From positions 620,001 to 684,000 of the forward strand of contig NZ_CP092104.1 in the NCBI RefSeq assembly GCF_016918765.2: 64,000 bases of DNA, in the 5' to 3' direction. Below the pieces are notes generated by a model. The model was not told the DNA's origin. It searched no databases and was given only the letters and a program-made list of their open reading frames with translations. The DNA comes from Flagellatimonas centrodinii. GTDB lineage: Bacteria > Pseudomonadota > Gammaproteobacteria > Nevskiales > Nevskiaceae. Position numbers and translations under genes: made by a program. Positions 54,380 through 63,937 of the stretch are shown here, piece by piece. Every line of letters begins with the position of its first letter. Positions within the stretch are counted from its first letter, which is position 1.

Positions 54380-55548
54380 AGCCACCCCACCCGACCCAGG
54401 TCCGCCACGCCACCGCCGTGCTGGCGGCGGTGATGACCCGCGAGCGACCCGCCGACGCGCTGCTCGCCGACTGCTTTCGCGCCCACCGCGAAATGGGGGG
54501 GCGCGACCGCGCCCATGTCAGCGACCTGGTCTACGGTGTCCTCCGCGATTGGCGACGGCTGACCGCCTGGGTCGACACCGACCCCGCGGCGCTGATCGGC
54601 GCGGCGCTGTCGGAACATCCGGCGGTGGGCAGTGAGGACCTCGCCCGGTACGGCCTGAACCCGCCGCCGCCGCCGCCGCATGATCTGCCCTGGCCGGTGC
54701 GCGACAACCTGCCCGAATCGCTGGTGGCCGACTGGCAGGCGTTGCTGCCGGCCGCAGAGTGGTCGCCTGCTGCGCAGGCCCTGAATCAGGCCGGGCCGGC
54801 AGATTTCCGTGTCAACCGACTGCGCGCCGACCGCGACGGCGCCTGCCGCGCCTTGAGCGCCCGCGGCATCGACGCACAGCCCACCCCCTGGGCGCCCGAC
54901 GGCCTGCGGCTGTCGCGGCGTCTGCCACATAGCGATCCGCTGCTGGCCGATGGCACGCTGGAACCGCAGGACGAGGGCAGCCAGTGGCTGGTCGCCTGCC
55001 TGCCGCTGCGGCGTGGTGAATCGGTGCTCGACTACTGCGCCGGCGCCGGCGGCAAGAGTCTGGCGCTGGCGGCAGCGGGCGCCGAGGTGAGTGCCACCGA
55101 TGCCGATGCCCACCGCCTGCGCCGGCTGCCGGCACGAGCGCGCAGAGCCGGCGCGAGGGTGCAGCTGGTGCCGTTTCCACCGCCCCTGGCCGACCGCTTC
55201 GACGGCGTCCTGGTGGATGCGCCGTGCTCCGGCAGTGGCGCCCTCCGCCGCGCCCCGGAGCGGCGTCTCGACCGCCCCGACCTCGAGGCACTGGCGGCCC
55301 TGCAGGGTGAGGTCCTGCGCGATGCGGCGCGTCATGTCCGTGTGGGCGGCTGGCTGGTCTATGCCACCTGCAGTCTGTCGCGACAGGAGAACGAGGCCGT
55401 GGTCGCCGACTTCGCCGCGACGCACCCCGACTTCGGTCCGGCCGACCTCGCGCAACCCGGGGGCGGCGGCGGTCCGCAGCTTCGCCTGTGGCCGCACCGC
55501 CACGGCACCGACGGGTTTTTCGCCGCCGGGTTCCGTCGCCGCGGCTGA
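54376..55548 (+). CDS. RsmB/NOP-family RNA (cytosine-5)-methyltransferase
   Basis: 390 residues from a GTG that overlaps the photolyase stop (GTGA). The N-terminal NusB-like part begins RHATAVLAAVM. The SAM site is VLDYCAGAGGKSLALA, the catalytic cysteine is in VDAPCSGSGALRRAPE, and the second cysteine is in YATCSLSRQENE. It resembles the shorter RsmB-like proteins more than RsmB itself. A proline run (NPPPPPPHDLP) lies near residue 96. The exact target nucleotide is unknown. Confidence 0.88.
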   Translation: MKPPHPTQVRHATAVLAAVMTRERPADALLADCFRAHREMGGRDRAHVSDLVYGVLRDWRRLTAWVDTDPAALIGAALSEHPAVGSEDLARYGLNPPPPPPHDLPWPVRDNLPESLVADWQALLPAAEWSPAAQALNQAGPADFRVNRLRADRDGACRALSARGIDAQPTPWAPDGLRLSRRLPHSDPLLADGTLEPQDEGSQWLVACLPLRRGESVLDYCAGAGGKSLALAAAGAEVSATDADAHRLRRLPARARRAGARVQLVPFPPPLADRFDGVLVDAPCSGSGALRRAPERRLDRPDLEALAALQGEVLRDAARHVRVGGWLVYATCSLSRQENEAVVADFAATHPDFGPADLAQPGGGGGPQLRLWPHRHGTDGFFAAGFRRRG

Positions 55549-55609
55549 ACCGCCCGGTCACGGGGGTCCGTTACAATCCGACACTCACCGTTCCTGACGA
55601 GATCTCCCC

Positions 55610-56575
55610 ATGCTGCTTTCGTGGCTCGCCGTTGCGGCCGGCCTGACCCTGCTGGTCTTTGCCGCCGACCGCTTCATCTTCGGCAGTGCCGGTCTGGCCC
55701 GCAGCCTCGGAGTGTCGCCGCTGGTGATCGGCATGGTGATCGTCGGCTTCGGTACGTCGGCACCGGAAATGGCGGTGTCGGCACTGGCGGCGGTGCAGGG
55801 CAACCCGGGCATCTCGATCGGCAACGCGATCGGCTCCAACCTGGCCAATACCGCCCTGATCCTGGGGTTCTGCGCCCTGCTGCGGCCGGTGCTGGTCAAG
55901 CACACGGTGCTGAAAATCGAGCTGCCGATGGTGCTGGGGGTCAGCGTGGCGGTGTGGCTGATGTGTGTGGATGGCGCCCTGACCTATCGCGACGGCGCCG
56001 TGCTGGCCCTCGGTCTGGTCGGCTTTCTCGGCTGGATGTTGATCAGCGCCCAGCGGGGCGAGGCGCCCATCGAGATCGAGGGCGAACTGCCACCGGCGAT
56101 CCCCACGGTGCAGGCCGTGATCTGGATCGTGGTGGGCCTGGTCCTGCTGATCGCCAGTTCGCAACTGCTGATCTGGGGCGCCGTCAACATCGCCCGTGCC
56201 TTCGGCGTGTCGGATCTGGTGGTGGGGCTGACGGTGGTCGCCATCGGCACCAGCCTGCCGGAACTGGCCGCCAGTGTTGCCGGCCTGCTGAAGGGTGAAG
56301 ACGACATCGCGCTGGGCAACATCCTCGGCTCCAACCTGTTCAATCTGCTGGCGATCCTGCAGGCCCCCGCCTGGCTGGCACCGGGCCCGCTGCCCGAGGG
56401 CGTGTTGTACCGCGACCTGCCGATGATGATCGCCATCACCCTGGCGGTGCTGGTGTTCGCTTGGAGTGCCCGCGGCCGTGCCCCTCGCATCAACCGGGTG
56501 GAAGGCGGGATACTGATGGTCGCCTATGTGGGCTATACCGCCTATCTCATCCACACCAGCCCGATCACGGGGTGA
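55610..56575 (+). CDS. yrbG: Calcium/sodium antiporter, YrbG family
   Basis: 321 residues with ten membrane helices. The two alpha repeats of the exchanger family appear as VIVGFGTSAPEMAVSALAAV with GNAIGSNLANTALIL, and VVAIGTSLPELAASVAG with GNILGSNLFNLLAI. It begins the plus-strand yrb cluster, as in E. coli. It stands 7 bases before kdsD. Confidence 0.95.
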   Translation: MLLSWLAVAAGLTLLVFAADRFIFGSAGLARSLGVSPLVIGMVIVGFGTSAPEMAVSALAAVQGNPGISIGNAIGSNLANTALILGFCALLRPVLVKHTVLKIELPMVLGVSVAVWLMCVDGALTYRDGAVLALGLVGFLGWMLISAQRGEAPIEIEGELPPAIPTVQAVIWIVVGLVLLIASSQLLIWGAVNIARAFGVSDLVVGLTVVAIGTSLPELAASVAGLLKGEDDIALGNILGSNLFNLLAILQAPAWLAPGPLPEGVLYRDLPMMIAITLAVLVFAWSARGRAPRINRVEGGILMVAYVGYTAYLIHTSPITG

Positions 56576-56582
56576 ACCGCCG

Positions 56583-57554
56583 ATGACCGATGAATCCCTG
56601 CAGGCCCTGGGCCGACGCGCGCTGGAGATCGAGCGCGACGCCCTGACCGCGCTGATCGACCGCATCGATCCGGCGTTTGCGGCGGCCTGCCACGTGCTGC
56701 TGGGCTGCAAGGCCCGGGTGGTGGTCACCGGCATGGGCAAGAGCGGGCACATCGGCAGCAAGATCGCCGCCACGCTGGCGTCGACCGGGACCCCGGCGTT
56801 CTACGTGCATCCGGGCGAGGCCAGCCACGGCGACCTCGGGATGATCACGCGCGACGACGTGGTGCTGGCGATGAGCAACTCCGGCGAAACCGCCGAGATT
56901 CTCACCCTGCTGCCGCTGCTCAAGCGCATGCGGGTGCCGCTGGTGGCGATGACCGGCCGGCCGACCTCTACCCTGGCGCGCACGGCGGATGTGCACCTGG
57001 ATGTATCGGTGGCGCTGGAAGCCTGCCCGCTGAATCTGGCACCGACCGCCTCGACCACCGCGACCCTGGCCATGGGCGATGCCCTGGCCGTGGCGCTGCT
57101 GGATGCCCGCGGTTTCAAACCCGAAGACTTCGCCCTGTCGCACCCCGGCGGCACCCTCGGCCGCCGCCTGCTGTTGAAGGTGGCGGACGTCATGCATACC
57201 GGCGACCGCCTGCCGCGAGTCCATGCCGACACCCCGCTGCGCGACGCCCTGCTGGTGATGACCCGCAAAGGTCTGGGCATGACGGTGGTGGTCGACGACG
57301 ATGACCGTGTCGAAGGGCTGTTCACCGACGGCGATCTGCGCCGGGTGCTGGACCAGGGTCACGATGTCCGCACGGTCAGCCTCGGCACCGTGATGACCCC
57401 CGGCGGCAAGCGCATCGCTGCCGACGCGCTGGCGGCGGAAGCGGTCGCCCGCATGGAAGAACACAAGATCACCGCCCTGATGGTGGTGGATGATCAGCAT
57501 CGTCTGCAGGGCATCGTGCACATGCACGAGCTGCTGCGGGCGGGGGTGGTGTGA
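56583..57554 (+). CDS. kdsD: D-arabinose-5-phosphate isomerase KdsD
   Basis: 323 residues. It makes arabinose-5-phosphate for Kdo. A SIS domain (about 30-180) has TGMGKSGHIGSKIAATLAST and SNSGETAEI. HPGGTLGRRLLLKVADVMH leads to two CBS domains to the end. The ATG giving MTDESLQALG was chosen; an in-frame start 57 bases upstream lies inside yrbG. It overlaps kdsC by one base. Confidence 0.97.
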   Translation: MTDESLQALGRRALEIERDALTALIDRIDPAFAAACHVLLGCKARVVVTGMGKSGHIGSKIAATLASTGTPAFYVHPGEASHGDLGMITRDDVVLAMSNSGETAEILTLLPLLKRMRVPLVAMTGRPTSTLARTADVHLDVSVALEACPLNLAPTASTTATLAMGDALAVALLDARGFKPEDFALSHPGGTLGRRLLLKVADVMHTGDRLPRVHADTPLRDALLVMTRKGLGMTVVVDDDDRVEGLFTDGDLRRVLDQGHDVRTVSLGTVMTPGGKRIAADALAAEAVARMEEHKITALMVVDDQHRLQGIVHMHELLRAGVV

Positions 57555-58063
57555 TGCGCCTGCCGGTAGACGAGTTGCGGCAGCGGGCGGCTCGGGTGAA
57601 ATGCCTGTTTCTCGACATCGACGGCGTGCTCACCGACGGCAAGCTCTACATTGGTCCGCAGTTCGAGGAAACCAAGACCAACTACGTGCGCGACGGCTGG
57701 GGCATCCGCCAGTGGATCAAACGCGGGCTGCAGGTGGCGGTGATTTCCGGACGCCCCTCCGAGGCCATGCGGCAGCGTCTGCAGTTTCTCGGCGTCCAGC
57801 ACATCGTGCTCGACCGCGAGGACAAGCTGCCGGCCTACGAGGCGATCCTGTCGCAACTGGGCCTGAAGGATGCCGACTGCGCGCATGTCGGCGACGACGT
57901 ACCCGACCTGCCGCTGTTCGCGCGGGTGGGGCTGGCCTGTGCGCCGGCCGATGCCCACGACCGCGCGCTGGTGGCCGCCCACTGGGTCAGCCGGTATCCC
58001 GGCGGTCACGGCGCCGTGCGCGAGGTGATCGATCTGTTGCTGACGGCCCGGGGCGACGGCTGA
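57554..58063 (+). CDS. kdsC: Kdo-8-phosphate phosphatase KdsC
   Basis: 169 residues, HAD superfamily without cap. The nucleophile motif is FLDIDGVLTDGKLY, with VISGRPSEAM as motif II and GDDVPDLPLF as the metal motif. The TGATG junction with kdsD favours this ATG over the GTG one codon upstream. Its stop overlaps the lptC start by one base. Confidence 0.97.
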   Translation: MRLPVDELRQRAARVKCLFLDIDGVLTDGKLYIGPQFEETKTNYVRDGWGIRQWIKRGLQVAVISGRPSEAMRQRLQFLGVQHIVLDREDKLPAYEAILSQLGLKDADCAHVGDDVPDLPLFARVGLACAPADAHDRALVAAHWVSRYPGGHGAVREVIDLLLTARGDG

Positions 58064-58602
58064 TGCCGGCCTGGCTCGGCATCCTGATGGTTGCGGCGCT
58101 GCTGGCCGTCGGCCTGTGGTGGCGCCCGGTGGGCGAGGGCCTGCCCACCACCCCGGATCGCGAGGCCGCTCCGCGCTATGTCGTCGAGGGCGCGCACTGG
58201 CAACGGTTCGATGACGACGGCGCGCCCAGCATCATCGCCCGCGCGCATGTCCTGCGTGCCTATGCTGACGAGCGGCTGGAGCTCGGCGCGCTGACCGTCG
58301 AGCAGCTGGGCCAAAGCGACGCCTGGCGCCTGCAGGCGCCCAGTGGCAGCGTGCCCCCCGGCGGTGAGCGGCTGCGCCTGGACGCTCCGGTCAGCGCCGA
58401 AGCCGGCACCGGCGACAGCGCCCTGGCACTGGTGGCCGGTCCGGTGTGGATCGACCGGATGTCACGCACCCTGCAGTCCGACGCGCCGGTCACCGTCACT
58501 GCGCCACAACGGCGTGCCCGGGCCCTCGGCTGGTCGGCCGATTGGGAAGCGCGGCGACTGACCCTACGGGATCATGTGGAGGTGACCCATGCGCTGCGCT
58601 GA
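58063..58602 (+). CDS. lptC: LPS export protein LptC
   Basis: 179 residues. One N-terminal membrane anchor (MPAWLGILMVAALLAVGLWW) is followed by a periplasmic beta-jellyroll with the repeated strand pattern of LptC ([27 protein letters not shown]). LptC passes LPS from LptB2FG to LptA. Sequence conservation is low; the call rests on length, anchor, fold pattern and its place between kdsC and lptA. It overlaps lptA by 14 bases. Confidence 0.92.
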   Translation: MPAWLGILMVAALLAVGLWWRPVGEGLPTTPDREAAPRYVVEGAHWQRFDDDGAPSIIARAHVLRAYADERLELGALTVEQLGQSDAWRLQAPSGSVPPGGERLRLDAPVSAEAGTGDSALALVAGPVWIDRMSRTLQSDAPVTVTAPQRRARALGWSADWEARRLTLRDHVEVTHALR

Positions 58603-59190
58603 AGCCAGGAATTCGGTGGTTGCGCTGCTGCTGGCCGTGGCAAGCGGCGCAGCCGTGGCACAGGCAGCCGGCGGCAATGCCGTGACGGTCACCGCTGACG
58701 AGGGTGAGTGGTCGGAAAACAGCCGCATGGTGTATCGCGGCAATGTACGACTGGAGTCCAGCACGCTGTCGCTGACAGGTGACAACCTCACCCTCGATCA
58801 GCCGACGTCACAACCCCTGAAAGCCCGGGTCGAAGGCAGCCCCGCGACCCTGCAGCACAGCGGCGGCGCGCAGGTGGATGGCGACACCACCCCCCCGGTC
58901 ACCGCCCGCGCCGACGTGCTCAACTATGACGCCGCCAGCGGCTGGGTGACCCTCGAGGGCCAGGCCCGGCTGACCCGTGGCAAGGACAGCATCGACGGTG
59001 AAACCATCCGCTACAACCTGATCGAACGCCGGGTTCAGGCGCGCAGCAACGGCAACGGCGGGCAGGTGCGTATCGTCATCCAGCCCCCGGCAGGCGCCGC
59101 GCTGCCCACCGGCGTGACGTTGCCAACACCATCGCCCAGCCCCGACCCGAGCCCGAGCCCGGATCCGTCCTCCGAGGCGGAGGCGCGCCC

Positions 59191-59194
<4 letters not shown>
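58589..59194 (+). CDS. lptA: LPS transport periplasmic protein LptA
   Basis: 201 residues. A signal peptide ends near AVAQAA (about 26). The OstA/jellyroll core (30-150) has [20 protein letters not shown] and the closing [17 protein letters not shown]. The last 45 residues are a disordered tail with Pro-Ser-Pro-Asp repeats ([16 protein letters not shown]) not seen in E. coli LptA. LptA bridges inner and outer membranes with its jellyrolls. It overlaps lptB by 4 bases. Confidence 0.94.
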
Positions 59195-59922
<728 letters not shown>

Positions 59923-59956
59923 GCCTGCACCCCGGTCAACCGCCGCAGTCAGACAT

Positions 59957-59987
59957 GAAAAAGCCCTCCGTCTCCGGAGGGCTTTTT
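59957..59987. terminator. Bidirectional terminator between lptB and the beta-helix gene
   Basis: AAGCCCTCCG/CGGAGGGCTT hairpin with a 4-base loop, flanked by A5 on the left and T5 on the right. It can end lptB on the plus strand and the beta-helix gene on the minus strand. Confidence 0.92.
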
Positions 59988-60003
59988 CGTTACCGCACCC
60001 CGG

Positions 60004-63000
60004 TTACGGGAAGACGGTGATCAACGGACCCTGCAGCACAGTCGCCGGGTCATTCAGCATCATGCCGTCGCTGTCCGCACCCTGAAACCCGGTGAACTGC
60101 AGCTGGTAGGTCAGCGGCCGCGGCGCCGGATCACCCGGGTCGCCGTCAGGACCGACCGGGCCGATCGGACCGACCGGACCCTGAGCGCCGTTGTCGCCGT
60201 CCATGCCGTCGACACCGTTGCGGCCATCCGAGCCATCGCAACCGGCCAACAGGCCGGCCGCCGCGATCGCAATCAGCACGACGGCAGTACGGCGGCGCCC
60301 CAGGGCGCCACCAACGCCGGCCAGGCCGAACAGCGCCAGCGGCACGCCGGCCAACAACGTGAACCCGACCGTGCGCGCTGGCGTGGCCTGGGCCATGGCG
60401 GCATCACTGGCAAAGTCGAGCAGCACAACATAGCGCTCGACCTGCCCACCGCCGAGCATCCGCCCCATGCCGCTGAAGGTGGCACTGAACGTCTTCATGC
60501 TGTCATCGAAGCTGACGCTGCCGATGCTCTGCTCGCCGGCATCGGCAAAGCCGTTGCCATTGGTGTCGAGAATCAGATCGCCCGGTCCCACGACATCGGC
60601 ACCGAAATCACCGCTGCCCCGCAGCGTCCCCGAAAAACCGTCAAGCCGGACTGCTCCCGCGCGGTTGTTCTGGTACGCGACGCTGAGCGCCAGCACGTCG
60701 GTATCGCCCGGCAGGACGGCGGTGGACGGCGGCGCGCCCATGCCCTGCTGCACGGTGGTGCCGAGCGGCAGGATCAAGGCGTTCTCGACCTGCAGCGCAG
60801 ACTCCACGGCCCCGATGTCGCAACCGCCGCCAAGGAAGCTGCCGCCATCGAGACGGCTCAGGTTGCGCTGGTCGACGGCGTTGACCGGTGCCGCCGTGCA
60901 GGCCGTGTTGTCGGCACCGTTGATCGCGGCGCTGCCGGCCACCGGCAGCACCGTGCGGGTGTTGCCGCCGTTCAGCCGCAGACCGTTGGGGTCCAGGCCG
61001 GAAGCGACGTCGACACGGTTGTTGTCACCATTGACCGTGGCCCCGGCACTGCGGGACACCAGGTTGTTGTCACCCGACAGGGCGCCGAAGACATCCGCGC
61101 CGGCAGTGGCGAAGTTGTCGGCGATGACGCTGTTGGTGACGTTCAGCAGCGCGCTGTCGCTGACATGCACGCCGCCGCCGGAAACCCCGGCTTCGTTGCG
61201 GGCCACGGTGACGTTGGTGGCCGTCAGCATCGCCCCCGGCTGCAGGAAGATGCCGCCGCCGAGAGGGGCCACGAGATCGCCATCAAGGCCGTTGCCGAAC
61301 ACCGTCGAATTGCTGATGTCGAGGCTGGAGCCACTGAACACCCACAGGCCGTTGCCTTCGTTGGCCGCGACGTTGCCCGACACCGTGCTGCGGTCGATGA
61401 CGACGCTGCTGCTGCCGCCGGAGCTGTGCAGCCCGCCGCCGTTACCGGGGACGCTGGCGGTGAGGTTGTTGGCCAGGGTGACTTCCACCAGGCTGACCGA
61501 GGTCGGCCCCATGCGGGCGTCATCCTCGATACCCCCACCGGCGCGGGTGGCGCGGTTGTTGGCAACGCGCGTGTTGGCCACCGTCACCGTGCCGCCGTTG
61601 ACGTTGAGAATGCCGCCGCCGGAACTGTTGCTGGCGCCGTCGGCCGCGTTGTTGGTGACGGTGCTGCCGCTCACCTGCAAGATGCCGCCGTTGTTGAACA
61701 AGCCGCCGCCACCTTCGCCGGCGCCGGTGCCGAGGGCGACATTGCTGTCGATCACGGTTCCGGTGACCACCATCAGGCTGCTGCCGCTGAAGTTCCACAG
61801 GCCGCCACCCTCGGCCGCTGCCGAGTTGTTGCTGACGGTGCTGTCGCTGACCTGGATCACCCCGCCCATGCCGACGGTGCTGCTACCGGTGAGGTGGAGA
61901 CCGCCGCCGTTGCCGGGACTGCCGGCGACAGCGGTCTGCCCGAGGGTGCTGTTGCCGCTGAGGCGCACGCCCGACAGCGAGGTGGTCGGCATCGCCGCAT
62001 CGACCACACCGGTGGAACGATCCTCGATGCCGCCACCAGCACGGTTGGACTGGTTGCCGGTGATGTCACTGTCGGTCACCACCAGGCGGCCGACATTGCT
62101 GAAGATGCCACCGCCGGAGCCTTGATCACCGGTCGCCCGGTTGCCGGCGATGGTGGCGTTGACCACTTCCAGCGTGCCGCCCTGGTTGAACAGGCCGCCA
62201 CCGCCGCGGAAGGTCTGGCCATTGGCCAGCGGCATCGGGAACGGATTGCCGCGCGCTTCGTTGTCGCGAATCGCGGTGCCGTCGACCACCATGCGCCCGG
62301 TGTTGTTCCAGAAGGCCCCACCCTCCTGCGCGCGGTTGCCGATGGCACTGCCGCCGCTGATGGTGGTCAGGCTGGTGCCGGCACCGTCGGTGATGTGAAT
62401 GGCGCCGCCATTGCCCGGCGGACCATTGCCCAGGGCGTCGTTGCCGGTGAAGACAACATTGGTGACCACGGTCTCGGTGGTGTTCACTGCGGGCAGCCCG
62501 GAGACATCTTCAAGGCCCCCACCGGCGCGATTCGCCAGGTTGTTGCTGAGGGTGCTGTCGCTGAGCGTCAACTGGCCGACGAGGTTGAGAATGCCGCCGC
62601 CGGAGCCTGCACCCTGAACCGCGCTGTTGCCGTCGATGACGGCATTGCGGACCACCATGATCGGCGCCGGCAGCGTGGGGTCGGTGAGCAGCGCACGGCC
62701 ATTGTTGAACAGCGCGCCGCCGCCATTGTTGGCACCGGTGCCGAGCGCGACATTGCCGAGGAAGCGGGCATCGCCGGCCGGGCTGTCGCCGATGGTCATG
62801 GTCGACCCGGCATCATTCCACAGCGCGCCCCCTTCGTTCTGGGCGGTGTTGTTCTGATAGAGCCCGCCGTTGACCAGGGTGTCGGTGCCCGCACCGGTGA
62901 TGTGCAGACCGCCGCCGTTGCCGGGGGTCGGACCGGCGCTGTTGCCGTCCATGGTGACGTCGATCAGGGTGACCGCGCTGGTGCCGGACCGGTCCTCGAT

Positions 63001-63723
63001 GGCGCCGCCGGCGCGGATGGCGCTGTTACCGGTGAACTGCGTATCGGTCACCAGCAGGGTGCCGCTGTTGATGATGGCGCCGCCACTGCCGCCCGGGCCG
63101 GTGGCGCTGTTGTCGCTGAAACTGCTGCCACTGATCGTGAGGGTGCCGCTGTTGTCGATGGCGCCGCCCTGGGTGGGGCCGGTGCCAACGCCGACGTTGT
63201 TGCTGACGGTGACGCCGTCGAGGCTCACGGTCTGGCCGGATTCGATCAGCATGGCCGCGCCGGTGAGGGCCGCGCCGTCGGTCAGGCTGAGATTCGCCAG
63301 GCCGACGCTCGCCCCGCCGGCGGCCATCGGCACCGTGAACACCCGGTTCAGGGTGTTCCCGCTCAGGCGAACCGAGGGGTTGCTACCGTTGTCACCGTCG
63401 ATCTGCAGCGGTCCGCCGCCGAGCTCCAGGGTGGCGATGAGGGCGATCGTCGGGCTGACCCCGGGCACGTCGAAGACAATGGTGTCGGTGCCAACCGCAT
63501 CGCCTGCCGGGGCGCCGTTGACCGCCGCGTTGGTGCGGGCCGCTTCGACCGCCTCACGCAGCGTGATTTCACCCATCACCGGGGCCGCCAACGGACGGTC
63601 TGCGAGCGTATTGACGGTATAGGTTGCGGCCATGGCGGCTGGCGCCAGCGCGACGCCGAGCACCGCCAGGCAGCCAGCAGCCACGGCGGTCCGACGGGCG
63701 CGGAAATTTCGATGTTGGTTCAC
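60004..63723 (-). CDS. Giant secreted parallel beta-helix protein with choice-of-anchor-Q region and collagen-like tail
   Basis: 1239 residues from a GTG with AAGGAG 8 bases upstream. The signal peptide ends AAMA-ATYTVNTLAD, followed by a CSLREA-like N-terminal region (ITLREAVEAART). Residues about 90-900 are parallel beta-helix coils with recurrent GGGLHITG, GGALWN, GGGLFNNGG, GGGILN and RAGGGIED motifs, arranged in a higher-order repeat of about 162 residues. A choice-of-anchor-Q-like part follows (LNGGNTRTVLPVAGSAAING, GGGCDIGAVES). Near the end are two hydrophobic segments, the second with a lipobox-like LLAGC (Cys1162), then Gly-X-Y repeats (GPVGPIGPVGPDGDPGDP). Probably surface-exposed and adhesive or scaffold-like; this is inference. 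Confidence 0.88.
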   Translation of the reverse strand: MNQHRNFRARRTAVAAGCLAVLGVALAPAAMAATYTVNTLADRPLAAPVMGEITLREAVEAARTNAAVNGAPAGDAVGTDTIVFDVPGVSPTIALIATLELGGGPLQIDGDNGSNPSVRLSGNTLNRVFTVPMAAGGASVGLANLSLTDGAALTGAAMLIESGQTVSLDGVTVSNNVGVGTGPTQGGAIDNSGTLTISGSSFSDNSATGPGGSGGAIINSGTLLVTDTQFTGNSAIRAGGAIEDRSGTSAVTLIDVTMDGNSAGPTPGNGGGLHITGAGTDTLVNGGLYQNNTAQNEGGALWNDAGSTMTIGDSPAGDARFLGNVALGTGANNGGGALFNNGRALLTDPTLPAPIMVVRNAVIDGNSAVQGAGSGGGILNLVGQLTLSDSTLSNNLANRAGGGLEDVSGLPAVNTTETVVTNVVFTGNDALGNGPPGNGGAIHITDGAGTSLTTISGGSAIGNRAQEGGAFWNNTGRMVVDGTAIRDNEARGNPFPMPLANGQTFRGGGGLFNQGGTLEVVNATIAGNRATGDQGSGGGIFSNVGRLVVTDSDITGNQSNRAGGGIEDRSTGVVDAAMPTTSLSGVRLSGNSTLGQTAVAGSPGNGGGLHLTGSSTVGMGGVIQVSDSTVSNNSAAAEGGGLWNFSGSSLMVVTGTVIDSNVALGTGAGEGGGGLFNNGGILQVSGSTVTNNAADGASNSSGGGILNVNGGTVTVANTRVANNRATRAGGGIEDDARMGPTSVSLVEVTLANNLTASVPGNGGGLHSSGGSSSVVIDRSTVSGNVAANEGNGLWVFSGSSLDISNSTVFGNGLDGDLVAPLGGGIFLQPGAMLTATNVTVARNEAGVSGGGVHVSDSALLNVTNSVIADNFATAGADVFGALSGDNNLVSRSAGATVNGDNNRVDVASGLDPNGLRLNGGNTRTVLPVAGSAAINGADNTACTAAPVNAVDQRNLSRLDGGSFLGGGCDIGAVESALQVENALILPLGTTVQQGMGAPPSTAVLPGDTDVLALSVAYQNNRAGAVRLDGFSGTLRGSGDFGADVVGPGDLILDTNGNGFADAGEQSIGSVSFDDSMKTFSATFSGMGRMLGGGQVERYVVLLDFASDAAMAQATPARTVGFTLLAGVPLALFGLAGVGGALGRRRTAVVLIAIAAAGLLAGCDGSDGRNGVDGMDGDNGAQGPVGPIGPVGPDGDPGDPAPRPLTYQLQFTGFQGADSDGMMLNDPATVLQGPLITVFP

Positions 63724-63880
63724 GGTGTCACTCCTTGTATGCGGGCTCATGTCTGGCGATCGGCGCCGGAATGCGCCGATCACAACCTGGGCCGGGTACA
63801 ACGAGGTGACCCCTGCTTCTCCCCCAGGCCTTTAGCCTTACGGCCGCGGGGCACGATTAGATGCAGCGGACCGACGCCCA
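63724..63880. other. Leader region of the beta-helix gene
   Basis: No gene seen. It contains a perfect hairpin (63758-63781) and a GC-rich stretch with several complementary segments further upstream, so the transcript leader may be structured. No known riboswitch class could be fitted with confidence. Confidence 0.4.
63758..63781. promoter_or_regulatory. Perfect 9-base inverted repeat upstream of the beta-helix gene
   Basis: GATCGGCGC and GCGCCGATC are separated by six bases, 35 bases upstream of the GTG start. It may be an operator or a leader hairpin. No T-run follows, so it is not a typical terminator. Confidence 0.5.
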
Positions 63881-63882
63881 CG

Positions 63883-63906
63883 AAAAAGCCCCCTGCGGAA
63901 GGGGGC
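63883..63906 (-). terminator. Rho-independent terminator of ssb
   Basis: GCCCCCT/AGGGGGC stem with a short loop, followed on the minus strand by five Ts. It lies 31 bases after the ssb stop. Confidence 0.88.
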
Positions 63907-63937
63907 CTGATCGACTGCCGCACAGCGGGTACTGCCC

